Assembly (NCBI GenBank): GCA_031553705.1
Contig: JAVBLD010000002.1
Location: 1 to 64,000, forward strand
Origin: JAVBLD01 sp031553705
GTDB taxonomy: Bacteria > Bacteroidota > Bacteroidia > Bacteroidales > Marinifilaceae
Length of the DNA: 64,000 nucleotides
Direction: 5' to 3'
Made by a program: the position numbers and the translations under genes. Below, piece by piece: positions 54,486 through 63,500 of the stretch. The notes under the pieces are model-generated. The model made no database searches. It was not told where the DNA came from and saw only the letters and a list, made by a program, of their open reading frames with translations. Positions within the stretch are counted from its first letter, which is position 1; each line of letters starts with the position of its first letter.

Positions 54486-55410
54486 TTTTGCGGTTTTGCC
54501 TTTACGGAAAGTAGTGGAGGCGGGTTATCAGGTGGTGGGGGTGGTGACTAATCCGGATAAGCCGGTCGGCCGGGGACAGCAGTTGCAGGAATCGGCTGTG
54601 AAGAAGTATGCCCAGCATGCGGGGTTAAAGCTTTTACAACCGGAGAGATTCAGGGATGAAATTTTTCTACAGGAGTTGTCCGGGCTGAAAGCCGATTTGC
54701 AGTTAGTGGTTGCTTTCAAGATGTTGCCGGAAGTGGTGTGGAATATGCCTCCTTTGGGGACCGTAAATTTACATGCTTCGTTGTTGCCTGATTACCGTGG
54801 GGCGGCGCCGATTAACCGTGCTATTATGAATGGGGAGAAGTATACCGGTATATCGACCTTTTTGTTAAAAAATGAGATTGATACCGGAAATGTGATATAT
54901 AGAGAGAAGGTTGAGATTGAGGAGGATATGACTGCCGGAGAGTTACATGACCTGTTGATGAAAGAGGGGGCGGAGTTATTGGTAAAAACGGTCGATGCCA
55001 TCGAATCGGGCGAGTTTCCGTTGACGGATCAACGGAGTTTGTTGGAGGGGCGCGAACCGCTCCATGCACCCAAGATATTTAAGGAGGATATGAGAATAGA
55101 CTGGAATAGGAGAATAGAAGATATTTATAATCACATCCGCGGTTTATCGCCTTTTCCGACAGCCTGGACGGAGCTGAAGCACAGGATTACGGGTGAGATA
55201 TTGCCCCTGAAGGTATATGCGGCCGAAAAATATATCCGGACACATAATAGGAGATCGGGGGAGCTTTCCACTGACGGGAAGTGTAATTTTGACATCTATG
55301 TGAACGGAGGGGTGATCCGCTTGAAGGAGTTACAATTAGCCGGAAAAAAAAGAATGGAAGCGGGGGATTTTCTACGGGGGTTTAAGCTGGAAGAGTATAT
55401 CCTAAGTTAG
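54448..55410 (+). CDS. fmt: Methionyl-tRNA formyltransferase
   Basis: Fmt formylates initiator Met-tRNA with 10-formyl-tetrahydrofolate. The 320-residue protein starts LRIVYMGTPDFAV, followed by VTNPDKPVGRGQQ and the catalytic strand VNLHASLLPDYRGAAPINRA (His109 and the S-L-L-P-x-x-R-G-A-A-P loop). EIDTGNVIYREKV carries the active-site Asp. A C-terminal oligonucleotide-binding-like domain follows. The ATG at 54448 lies inside the end of the permease gene (38-bp overlap); an ATG at 54472 would remove the first strand and is unlikely. Confidence 0.95.
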   Translation: MHKLRIVYMGTPDFAVLPLRKVVEAGYQVVGVVTNPDKPVGRGQQLQESAVKKYAQHAGLKLLQPERFRDEIFLQELSGLKADLQLVVAFKMLPEVVWNMPPLGTVNLHASLLPDYRGAAPINRAIMNGEKYTGISTFLLKNEIDTGNVIYREKVEIEEDMTAGELHDLLMKEGAELLVKTVDAIESGEFPLTDQRSLLEGREPLHAPKIFKEDMRIDWNRRIEDIYNHIRGLSPFPTAWTELKHRITGEILPLKVYAAEKYIRTHNRRSGELSTDGKCNFDIYVNGGVIRLKELQLAGKKRMEAGDFLRGFKLEEYILS

Positions 55411-55428
55411 TGATAAACAGCGGAGAAT

Positions 55429-55480
55429 AAAATAAAAATCGCTCAAACGATAAGAAATAGGTTTGAGCGATTTTTATTTT
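55429..55480. terminator. Bidirectional terminator between fmt and the DUF4890-like gene
   Basis: A 20-bp stem (AAAATAAAAATCGCTCAAAC and its inverse at 55461-55480) with a 12-base loop carries A- and T-tracts on both sides. It ends both convergent genes. Confidence 0.85.
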
Positions 55481-55492
55481 CAGGGCTTTGTA

Positions 55493-55921
55493 TTATCTGC
55501 CTTGCCCTCTTCCCGGATGTTCTCCGTTTCTATTTTGCCGCTCTTGCATACGTTTTGCCTGATTTTCCTGGTATTTTTTATACTGGTCGGCTGTCAGGTT
55601 CTTTTTCAAGTAAGCATCGGTCTCTTCCCGGTTCTTTTTCATGTTTTCCACCATAGCTTCCCGGTTGCTTTTGTTTTTTTCGAACATTTCCTGTTGTTTT
55701 TTAGCCGATTCGGTGAAATAAGTGGTAAAGTCTTTTTGCTGTTTTTCAGTCAGGTTCAACTCTTTGTTCATTCTTTCAACCATGTTTTTAGCCATTTGTT
55801 CGGGAGTCGGTCTTTCGCGTTGGCTTTGACCTTGGGGACGTCCTTGTCCGCCTTGTTGTGCGTTGACGCTAAAAGCGAGGAACAACATCAGAGTTGTTGC
55901 GAATAGTGTAATTTTTTTCAT
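55493..55921 (-). CDS. Small secreted Gln/Arg-rich protein (DUF4890-like, Spy/CpxP-like)
   Basis: From the ATG at 55919-55921 (MKKITLFATTLMLFLAFSVNAQ) the precursor has 142 residues and a signal peptide. The mature part has NMVERMNKELNLTEKQQKDFTTYF and, 40 residues on, NLTADQYKKYQENQAKRM. These two 'L-T-x-x-Q' segments recall the LTXXQ motif of Spy/CpxP periplasmic chaperones. The sequence is helical, basic and rich in Gln, Lys and Arg. Role unknown; a stress-type periplasmic protein is the best guess. Confidence 0.75.
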   Translation of the reverse strand: MKKITLFATTLMLFLAFSVNAQQGGQGRPQGQSQRERPTPEQMAKNMVERMNKELNLTEKQQKDFTTYFTESAKKQQEMFEKNKSNREAMVENMKKNREETDAYLKKNLTADQYKKYQENQAKRMQERQNRNGEHPGRGQGR

Positions 55922-56074
55922 ACTATAAATTTTAAGGTTTAAAACTGAGTTCAATCATTTTTTTTACTGCTTTCTGCTGAGTAAGACAATATGGACAAAA
56001 AAAGGTTTATACCCGGTTTAAAAAGAATTGTGGTTTTTTCTTGTTAAAATAAACTTAAATCGTGAAAACTATTT

Positions 56075-56082
56075 TATATTTG
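56075..56082 (+). promoter_or_regulatory. Putative -7 element of the LeuC-LeuD-like gene
   Basis: TATATTTG matches TAnnTTTG, 57 bp before the ATG at 56140. No clear -33 box. Confidence 0.45.
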
Positions 56083-56139
56083 TAAATGAGCCACGGGAAT
56101 TAGGGGTGGGAAGTAAAGGAATAACAAATAATTATTATC

Positions 56140-57909
56140 ATGAAGCGTACTTTTGTAGAGAAAATGTTGAATGCCGAAGCCGGACAGGTCGTATGTTGCC
56201 AGCCGGATATCGTGTTGAGCCATGATAATTCGGCCCGTATATCTAAGCTTTTTGAAAAGATGGGTGGGGAAAATGTGATGGACCCATCAAAGTTGCTTGT
56301 TGTGTTGGACCGGAAGATGATCGGGACTACGGATGAATTGATCCGTGATTACAATGCAATCCGTAACTTTATGGAAGAGCAGCGGGTAGGACGTTTTTTT
56401 GATTGTGATAAAGGAATTTGCCATCAGGTGGTGACCGAGTATCTGAAACAAGGCATGCTAGTGGTGGGAAATGACAGCCATACCTGCACGGCAGGCGCTT
56501 TTAATTGTCTGGCCGTAGGGGTAAATAAGACAGAAACGGCTGTTTTATGGAAAACGGGAAAGATGTGGTTCAGAGTACCTGAAACAATAAAGATCGTACT
56601 GAAAAATGCCTTGTCTCCGGGAGTGTATGCGAAAGACTTGGCCTTGTGGGTTATCGGAATGTTGCGAAATGAACATCCGGAATACCGGTCGATAGAGTAT
56701 CATGGCGAAGGAGTCAGCACATTATCAATATCGGACCGGATGACGATTGCCAATGTTTCGGGCGAAATGGGAGTGAAGAGCTCGGTGTTTCCTCCCGACG
56801 ATGTGTTGGCGGACTATTTTGGCGATTATGCCATACAGGGCGTATGGGCGGATGAGTATGCCAATTATTCGGAGGTATTTGAGATAGATCTGGAGCAGGT
56901 TGTTCCTTTGGTTATGGTGACAAACGGAGAAGATGAGATAAAGGAGGTGAAGGAGTATAAGCATCTGGAAGTACAGCAGGGATTGATCGGAGCATGCGCT
57001 TGTGGACGGCTGGAAGATTTGAGGGTGGCGGCAGCTATCCTGAAGGGAAAAAAGATTGCAGACGGTTTTCAACTTTCGATTGTGCCGGCATCCCGGAAGA
57101 TATACCTTCAGGCTATCGAGGAGGGAATTATCGATACACTTTTCAAGGCCGGAGCTTCTATTATGGGAGCAAGTTGCGGGCCTTGCCTCGGAAGCAGCCA
57201 TATGATATTGGCCGATACAAAGCGCTTTATTTCTACCACCAATAGTAATTCGATGCGCCGCATGTTGGCCATCGGGGTAGAGAAATATGTCGCGTCTCCG
57301 GCAACTGTGGCAATGACTGCTTTAACGGGATATATACGAACCGAAGTTGAGCGTCCGGATATAAGTTATCCTTATTGGAGTACTCCCTCCAAAGCTATGG
57401 TCGTGGAGGAGTACGATAACCGGAGAACCGGAAATGTATGGGACTATACGGAGATAGACGATATATCGTGCGAACAATTATTTGCCGAACGATTTACCTA
57501 TCATATCTCAATTGAAAATGCTAAGGCGATGGTTCCTTATCTGCTGGGGGGATTAGATGATCGGTTTTCCAAGCAGGTGAAAGCTGGGGATGCGATCATT
57601 GCCGGATGGAATTTTGGGTGCGGTAAACTGGTTAAACATGCGGCCGTCGGTTTGGTTGAAGCCGGAGTGAAGGCTATTATCGTAAAGTCCGTCAGCCGGA
57701 CTTTCTTTCGAATGGCTACCAATCACGGTTTATTGGTTATCATTGCCTCTGAGATTGCCGAGGCCTATAAGCATGGCGATAAGGTAGAGATTGACCTGGA
57801 AAGCGGATCAGTGCATCTGAACGCTAAAGAGTACGCTTTACCGCGATACGATGTCAAATATACTGAGTTGATTTGGCAGAAAGGGCCAGTGAATGCCTCT
57901 GTAAAATAG
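56140..57909 (+). CDS. Single-chain aconitase-family hydro-lyase (LeuC-LeuD-like fusion)
   Basis: The 589-residue enzyme combines a LeuC/HacA-type large subunit (about 1-425) with a LeuD-type swivel domain (about 430-589). Cluster ligands are Cys286 (GACACGRLEDL), Cys346 and Cys349 (SCGPCLG). GNDSHTCTAGAFNC gives the active-site loop. In the swivel domain the loop normally read G-C-G-S-S-R-E-H-A is GCGKLVKHA (residues 493-501), so the substrate-binding Ser/Arg residues are replaced. It should dehydrate or isomerise a 2-hydroxy-dicarboxylate, but the substrate is not isopropylmalate or citrate by the usual rules. No leuA or leuB gene is nearby. Confidence 0.75.
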   Translation: MKRTFVEKMLNAEAGQVVCCQPDIVLSHDNSARISKLFEKMGGENVMDPSKLLVVLDRKMIGTTDELIRDYNAIRNFMEEQRVGRFFDCDKGICHQVVTEYLKQGMLVVGNDSHTCTAGAFNCLAVGVNKTETAVLWKTGKMWFRVPETIKIVLKNALSPGVYAKDLALWVIGMLRNEHPEYRSIEYHGEGVSTLSISDRMTIANVSGEMGVKSSVFPPDDVLADYFGDYAIQGVWADEYANYSEVFEIDLEQVVPLVMVTNGEDEIKEVKEYKHLEVQQGLIGACACGRLEDLRVAAAILKGKKIADGFQLSIVPASRKIYLQAIEEGIIDTLFKAGASIMGASCGPCLGSSHMILADTKRFISTTNSNSMRRMLAIGVEKYVASPATVAMTALTGYIRTEVERPDISYPYWSTPSKAMVVEEYDNRRTGNVWDYTEIDDISCEQLFAERFTYHISIENAKAMVPYLLGGLDDRFSKQVKAGDAIIAGWNFGCGKLVKHAAVGLVEAGVKAIIVKSVSRTFFRMATNHGLLVIIASEIAEAYKHGDKVEIDLESGSVHLNAKEYALPRYDVKYTELIWQKGPVNASVK

Positions 57910-57963
57910 AGTCTCAGGAATTTAAGTGACGATTTTGAAATAGTCGTTTTATATATTATGATA

Positions 57964-57993
57964 TTTGTTTTTTGCAAAAATCGTATATCTTTG
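57964..57993 (+). promoter_or_regulatory. Putative promoter of the ECF sigma gene
   Basis: TTTG at 57964-57967 and TATCTTTG at 57986-57993 are spaced by 18 bp, matching the Bacteroidota primary-sigma pattern. It would give a leader of about 75 bases to the ATG at 58074. Confidence 0.5.
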
Positions 57994-58073
57994 TAATAAG
58001 ATAATGAAAAGCAATTTTATAAGGAGATTTAATACTATTACTAGTTTGAGGTAAAATAGGTATTTTGAGGGAC

Positions 58074-58682
58074 ATGTTAGGGGAAGGTCATAATAAACAG
58101 ATTTGCAGGCTGTTAAATGCTCGTGAGCAGGAGGGGATGAAGCTTCTGTTTGATATGTATTATGTTCCGTTGGTAGCATGGGCAGACACTTTTCTTCACG
58201 ATAGATCATTGGCGGAAGATCTTGTTCAAGAGTATTTTATTCATATCTGGGATGAGCGATTATATAAGAAATTCCGTCCGGAATCATTAAGTTCCTATCT
58301 GCGATTAGTTGTTCGGAATAGAAGCATCAACAGGGTAGGTAAGCGGGATGTTCTTTTCCGTTTCATGGAACTGGAAAGGATTGAGGCGATCTGGGAAGAA
58401 TATAACGATCAGCGCGACCTGATCATATCCAGGGTTTTTGACGAAATTGCACTATTACCTCCCCGGTGCAGAGAGGTACTCGATTGTATCTTTATTAAAG
58501 GGATGACCTATCGTGATACTGCCGACTGTATGAAGATAACGCTTTCTACGGTAAAATCGCTTTTGACTAATGCGATGAGCAAATTACGGGAGAGATTGGA
58601 CGGTAAATCGATAGCAATCTTTTTTCACTACTTTTTCACGTTGGACATAAAGCGCTCCGTTTCGACAATTACGCGAGTGTGA
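58074..58682 (+). CDS. ECF-type RNA polymerase sigma factor
   Basis: From the ATG at 58074 (MLGEGHNKQICRLLNARE) the product has 202 residues. Region 2 is GMKLLFDMYYVPLVAWADTFLHDRSLAEDLVQEYFIHIWDERLYKKF; region 4 is LPPRCREVLDCIFIKGMTYRDTADCMKITLSTVKSLLTNAMSKLRERL. It fits the FecI/SusC-linked ECF group. The last 25 residues (GKSIAIFFHYFFTLDI...) lie beyond region 4. The final 55 bp overlap the convergent thioesterase gene. It should pair with the FecR protein 560 bp downstream and switch on the TonB-receptor operon. Confidence 0.9.
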   Translation: MLGEGHNKQICRLLNAREQEGMKLLFDMYYVPLVAWADTFLHDRSLAEDLVQEYFIHIWDERLYKKFRPESLSSYLRLVVRNRSINRVGKRDVLFRFMELERIEAIWEEYNDQRDLIISRVFDEIALLPPRCREVLDCIFIKGMTYRDTADCMKITLSTVKSLLTNAMSKLRERLDGKSIAIFFHYFFTLDIKRSVSTITRV

Positions 58683-59002
58683 GTCCCTGTACCGATGATT
58701 CCGTTATCATCATAAGCTTCTACGTCAAAGATCAGCTTTCGTCCGTCAATTGTACGAAGGATTGCTGTCGCATAAACGGTTTTACCTATGGGAGTGGCAC
58801 GGGTGTGAGTTATATTCACGGCTACGCCCACAGTGGATGAACCTGGGGGCAAAGCTATTGCTACAGCATGACGAGCTGCATTTTCCATCAAAGCGACCAT
58901 TGCCGGAGTTGCGAAAACATCAACTCCCCCTGACCCGTAGAATGAGGCTGTATTCTGTTCCGTAACGATAGTTTCTGCCGTATATTTTAATTCTTTTTCC
59001 AT
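58628..59002 (-). CDS. FlK-type hot-dog thioesterase
   Basis: The 124-residue hot-dog protein has the catalytic triad spacing of fluoroacetyl-CoA thioesterase: Thr32 (ATPAMVALME), Glu40 and His66 (NITHTRA), i.e. T-x7-E-x25-H, exactly the spacing of FlK residues 42, 50 and 76. Many anaerobes carry FlK-like proteins of unknown acyl-CoA specificity. Cytoplasmic, no signal peptide. Its 3' end overlaps the convergent ECF sigma gene by 55 bp, and it interrupts the usual sigma-FecR adjacency. Confidence 0.85.
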   Translation of the reverse strand: MEKELKYTAETIVTEQNTASFYGSGGVDVFATPAMVALMENAARHAVAIALPPGSSTVGVAVNITHTRATPIGKTVYATAILRTIDGRKLIFDVEAYDDNGIIGTGTHTRVIVETERFMSNVKK

Positions 59003-59239
59003 GCTAAATTAAAATTCTGATTAAAGCGATATTTATATCCGGCAAATATAAATATCTTTTCATCGTCTCCCAAATAAAAGTCAGTTACTCATTCCGTCCG
59101 CTTCTGTGGAGCAATCATTGCTTTCCCCTATATTATGGATGAGATCGGATCTGTTATTTGATATATAGATGAAAAAAAACTATTTTGAATAGTCCTTTTC
59201 GTATTATTTTTTGATATATAAAAAAGAAGATATTATATC

Positions 59240-60421
59240 ATGGGTAGAAAAAGAATCGATGATGAGATGCAAAGTTGGTTTCTTGCATTATACAATGGCG
59301 AACTAAGTAAAAAGGACGAGAAGCGGGTTGTACAATGGCTGAATGAGAGTTCGGAAAATCGTCAGGCGTATGAAATGTGGGTAAAAGAATATCTTTATAT
59401 CCGTTGGGCACAAGTGGAAAAATCGATAGATACGGATAGGGCGCTGTCTGCGGTTTTAAAAGGAATAAAGAAAGAGAAGAGAGTATATCGGCCTTACTAT
59501 GCGATTGCAGCTTCTATAGCCATTCTGATCACCGTGTCCGTGTTTTTCTTTTCTAAACGATATTTTCCTTCTGCTACAGAGCGGATTTGGATGACTTCGG
59601 AAATAAAACCCGTTAGCTCAAAGGCGATATTAGTACTTTCTTCCGGAGAAGAGATCGATTTGGCGACACATGATTCTTTGATCATAGAACATAATAATAC
59701 TGTTTTAAAAGTGGATAAGAGGCATGGGTTGATTTATGAGTCAGGTACAAGTTCTTCGTCCCAGGAGATGGTTTATAATAAGATAAAAATACCCCGTGGC
59801 GGAGAGTATTATACCCGCTTAAGTGATGGAACGGAGGTTTGGTTGAATGCAGAATCGGAAATGGAGTACCCTGTGAGCTTTGCAGCTGATCGGCGGGAGG
59901 TCAGATTAAAAGGAGAGGCTTATTTTAAAGTATCGACGGATAGCACAAGGATATTTACAGTAAAATCCGGGCAATATGCCATTAATGTATATGGTACGGA
60001 GTTTAATTTAGATACGTACGATTTCAGTAATTTTAAAGTTGTGCTGGTGACCGGTGCTATCGGATTAAAAATCACACCCCAGACGATAGAAAGGCAATTA
60101 AAGCCTCATCAGTTGGGGATTACGAATATGTTGACAGAAAAAACCGAAATAGCAGATGTGGATATTGTTCCTTATACTGCATGGAGAAACAACTTCATGA
60201 TATTCGTGGATGAACCCCTTGAGATATTGCTGGAAAAGACTTCCCGCTGGTATGATGTTGATGTGGTTTATCGGAACGAAGAGGCGAAGAAATTGCGTTT
60301 TGATATGAATCTTCCCCGTTATGCCGACATTCAGGAATTGCTAAGATATCTGGAACTAGCATCTGATCTGCGTTTTGAGGTAAAAGGGAAAATAATAGAA
60401 GTATTACAGGAGCGAAAATAA
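59240..60421 (+). CDS. FecR-type anti-sigma factor
   Basis: The 393-residue protein has an N-terminal cytosolic anti-sigma segment, one membrane helix (AIAASIAILITVSVFFFS, about 92-109) and a periplasmic FecR domain (KIKIPRGGEYYTRLSDGTEVWLNAESEMEYPVSF, then VRLKGEAYFKVSTDSTRIFTVKSGQYAINVYGTEFNL). A C-terminal secretin/TonB-type short domain ends LELASDLRFEVKGKIIEV. It holds the ECF sigma until a signal arrives from the TonB-linked receptor encoded next. It lies 87 bp before the SusC gene. Confidence 0.92.
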   Translation: MGRKRIDDEMQSWFLALYNGELSKKDEKRVVQWLNESSENRQAYEMWVKEYLYIRWAQVEKSIDTDRALSAVLKGIKKEKRVYRPYYAIAASIAILITVSVFFFSKRYFPSATERIWMTSEIKPVSSKAILVLSSGEEIDLATHDSLIIEHNNTVLKVDKRHGLIYESGTSSSSQEMVYNKIKIPRGGEYYTRLSDGTEVWLNAESEMEYPVSFAADRREVRLKGEAYFKVSTDSTRIFTVKSGQYAINVYGTEFNLDTYDFSNFKVVLVTGAIGLKITPQTIERQLKPHQLGITNMLTEKTEIADVDIVPYTAWRNNFMIFVDEPLEILLEKTSRWYDVDVVYRNEEAKKLRFDMNLPRYADIQELLRYLELASDLRFEVKGKIIEVLQERK

Positions 60422-60508
60422 ACGGAGAGCTGGAACCCTCCGTTGTTTAATCAATAATAAATACTGTAGGAGTGTATTTATTTAGTAATTAATTAATAAT
60501 ACAAATGT

Positions 60509-63500
60509 ATGAAAAAAAAATGGAACAGGTGCCTCTTCTTCAATAAGGCGCACACAAAAAAGTGGTTGGCTATGAAATTGTGCTTTGTTTTTCTGATGGT
60601 CTTCATGGTTTCGGGATATGCCAATATTAATGCCCAAAATCAGTTGGTCACCCTTGACTTGAGGAATGCCAGTTATTACCAGTTGTTTAATGAGATAAAT
60701 AAGCAGACCGGTTTGCACTTTGTTTACAATACGAATCAATTGCGGCAATTGGCTGCTATTGATGTGCATGCGGAGAATAAAAAAGTTAAGGAGCTATTGG
60801 ATGAAGTGTTGGCCGGTACATCGTTTTCTTATATATTTGATAATAATGTTGTGGTCTTGAAGCTTAATTCAAACCAGCCTCAACAGAAGATATTCCGGGT
60901 TTCCGGAGTAGTACTGGACGATAAAAAAGCGCCTCTTCCCGGTGTAACTATCCGGTTGGATAGTACGGTTATGGGAACCGTGACGAATACTGACGGAAAG
61001 TTTACCATACAAGTTCCTTTTCAAAAAGGATATCTGATTTTCAGTTTTGTCGGTTTTAAGCAAAAGCGTGTTGCCTTTGAAGCAGGAAAGGAACTGACAG
61101 TAATTCTGGAAGAAGATGTCGCTCAATTGGAGGATGTGGTAGTGACCGGTTACCAGGTCATTGACCGTCGAAAAGTTTCAAGTGCGATCACTTCTATTCA
61201 GGCTGAGGACTTGGATTTTCAGGGAGCATTGACTGTTGACCAGATGTTGGAAGGAAAAGTACCGGGACTGATGATCAGTACATTGAGTGCTACCCCTGGA
61301 GCTGCAACTAAAATGCGTTTACGGGGATCCACTACCTTTACCGGGACTCGTGAGCCGCTGTGGGTAATCGACGGAATCATCTATGAGAATCCTGTTCCGC
61401 TGACTGCTTCCGATATTAATAGCTGGGATAACATCAACCTGATCGGGAATGCAATTTCAGGATTAAATCCGAATGACATCGAGCGGGTCGATATATTGAA
61501 AGATGCAAGTGCTACTGCCATATATGGTACCCGTGCCGCTAACGGGGTAATTGTAATTACAACCAAACAAGGACAGGATGGGGATGTGACAATCGGTTAT
61601 TCAGGAAATGTGAAGGTTGTGCAACGTCCCGGTTACGAACATTTTGATATGATGAATTCCAAGGAGCGTATAGATGTATCCAGGGAAATTATCGATAAAG
61701 GTTTATGGTTTTCCAATACTCCTGCTCGTGTAGGATACGAGGGGGCAGTGATGGACTATTGGGATAAAAAGATTAATTATAATGAGTTTGAGCAGCGTGT
61801 ATATGCAATGGAAAGCAATAATGCGGATTGGTTTAAAGCGCTATACAGGCCTGCAATCAGTCAATCGCATAGCCTTAGCCTTTCCGGCGGAGGAAATAAG
61901 ACAAAGTACTATTTCTCCGTGGGATATTCCGATGAAAACGGCGCGGAGAAATGGGTGGATTTATCCCGGATAACGTCGCGGATGAATCTGACCAGCAAAC
62001 TCAGGAAAAATCTTACTGCTGTTGTTAATATGAGCGGTTCGGTACAAAATGCGGATTATGTGCATTCTGCCTATTCATTATTTGATGCCGCTTATTATAC
62101 CAGCAGGACGATACCGATCTATAATGAGGACGGAAGCTATCACTATATCCCTAAACTTGTTGCTTCGAGCGATGATGTTTATGCCGGTTATAATATTTTG
62201 AATGAGTTGGATCGTAGTAACCAGAAAATCATAAATAAATCGTTTAACCTTACAGGAACGATGAGTTGGACTATCGTTCCGGGGATCAAATATAGCGGTA
62301 CGGCATCATATACTTCTACTACCAATACACAAGAGGAGTGGATAGCCGATAAGACGTTTTATACCGATAATTTACATCTACAACGTGCTCCGTTGTTAGA
62401 CAAGGGAGGGGTATACGGCACCGGTACGACCGATCAAAGCTCGTGGACGTTGCGTAATCAGTTGAATATCAGTAAAATGTTGGGTGGTAAACATAATATC
62501 AATGTGGATTTGGGGCAGGAGGCTCGTTCTACCAAATACTGGGGAGTCAGCAAGACTTCTATACCGGGCTATTTGTATGATCAGGGACAGAAATTTAGTC
62601 CTTTTACACAGGCTACCGCTTTGAATTATGCATACATAACTGCTGTAAACAGGTGGTTTGTCGGTACGTCTCCAAGTGTTTATCCTTCAATCACCAACCG
62701 GGAGCAGAATAACCTCTCTTTTTACGGAACGTTTACCTACTCCTATGAGAGTTTGTTTAGTGTGAATTTCAATATCCGTAATGATGGATCCAATACGTTT
62801 GGTCAATATAAACGGTCGCGTTTTAATCCTACCTGGTCGGTTTCCGGACGGATGAATCTGACGGAAATGGGATTTATGAGAGATCCTGATAAAAGAAATT
62901 CGTTTGCTATAAGAGCATCTTACGGCTATCGTGGAAATGTTCCGAATGCTTCCCCATATTTGTTGATTTCGAGTCCGACAGTAAATGCATTGCTTGACGA
63001 TGATATTGCATACGTGACGGATTTTCCGAATGCGAATCTGAACTGGGAAAAAACATCTACCGTAAATACGGCTATTGACTATAGCTTTCTACGAGGCAGG
63101 ATATCCGGTGCGCTTGACGTATATTATAGTCTTTCCACCGACTTGCTTACCTATCGTAAGATTTCGTTGGTAAACGGAGAGGGACAACGAATGGTGAACA
63201 GTGGTTCGGCTACCAATTTTGGTGTGGAATTTAATATCCGCACCGTAAATATCGATATGAAAGATTTCCGTTGGACCACTTCGTTTTCTGTAGCTACTAA
63301 TAAAAATAAGATTAAAAAAGGCGAGGTATCCAATGTAAGCGCCAATAGATATATGAATTATCTTCAAGGGTCTGTTATAAAAGAAAACCAAAACGTTGAC
63401 GGTTTTTATTCATACCGGTTTGCAGGGTTGGACGATAGAGGATTACCCCGTTATAAAAACCTGTATGGCAATGATCCCAATCTGACCCGGGATGAGGTTT

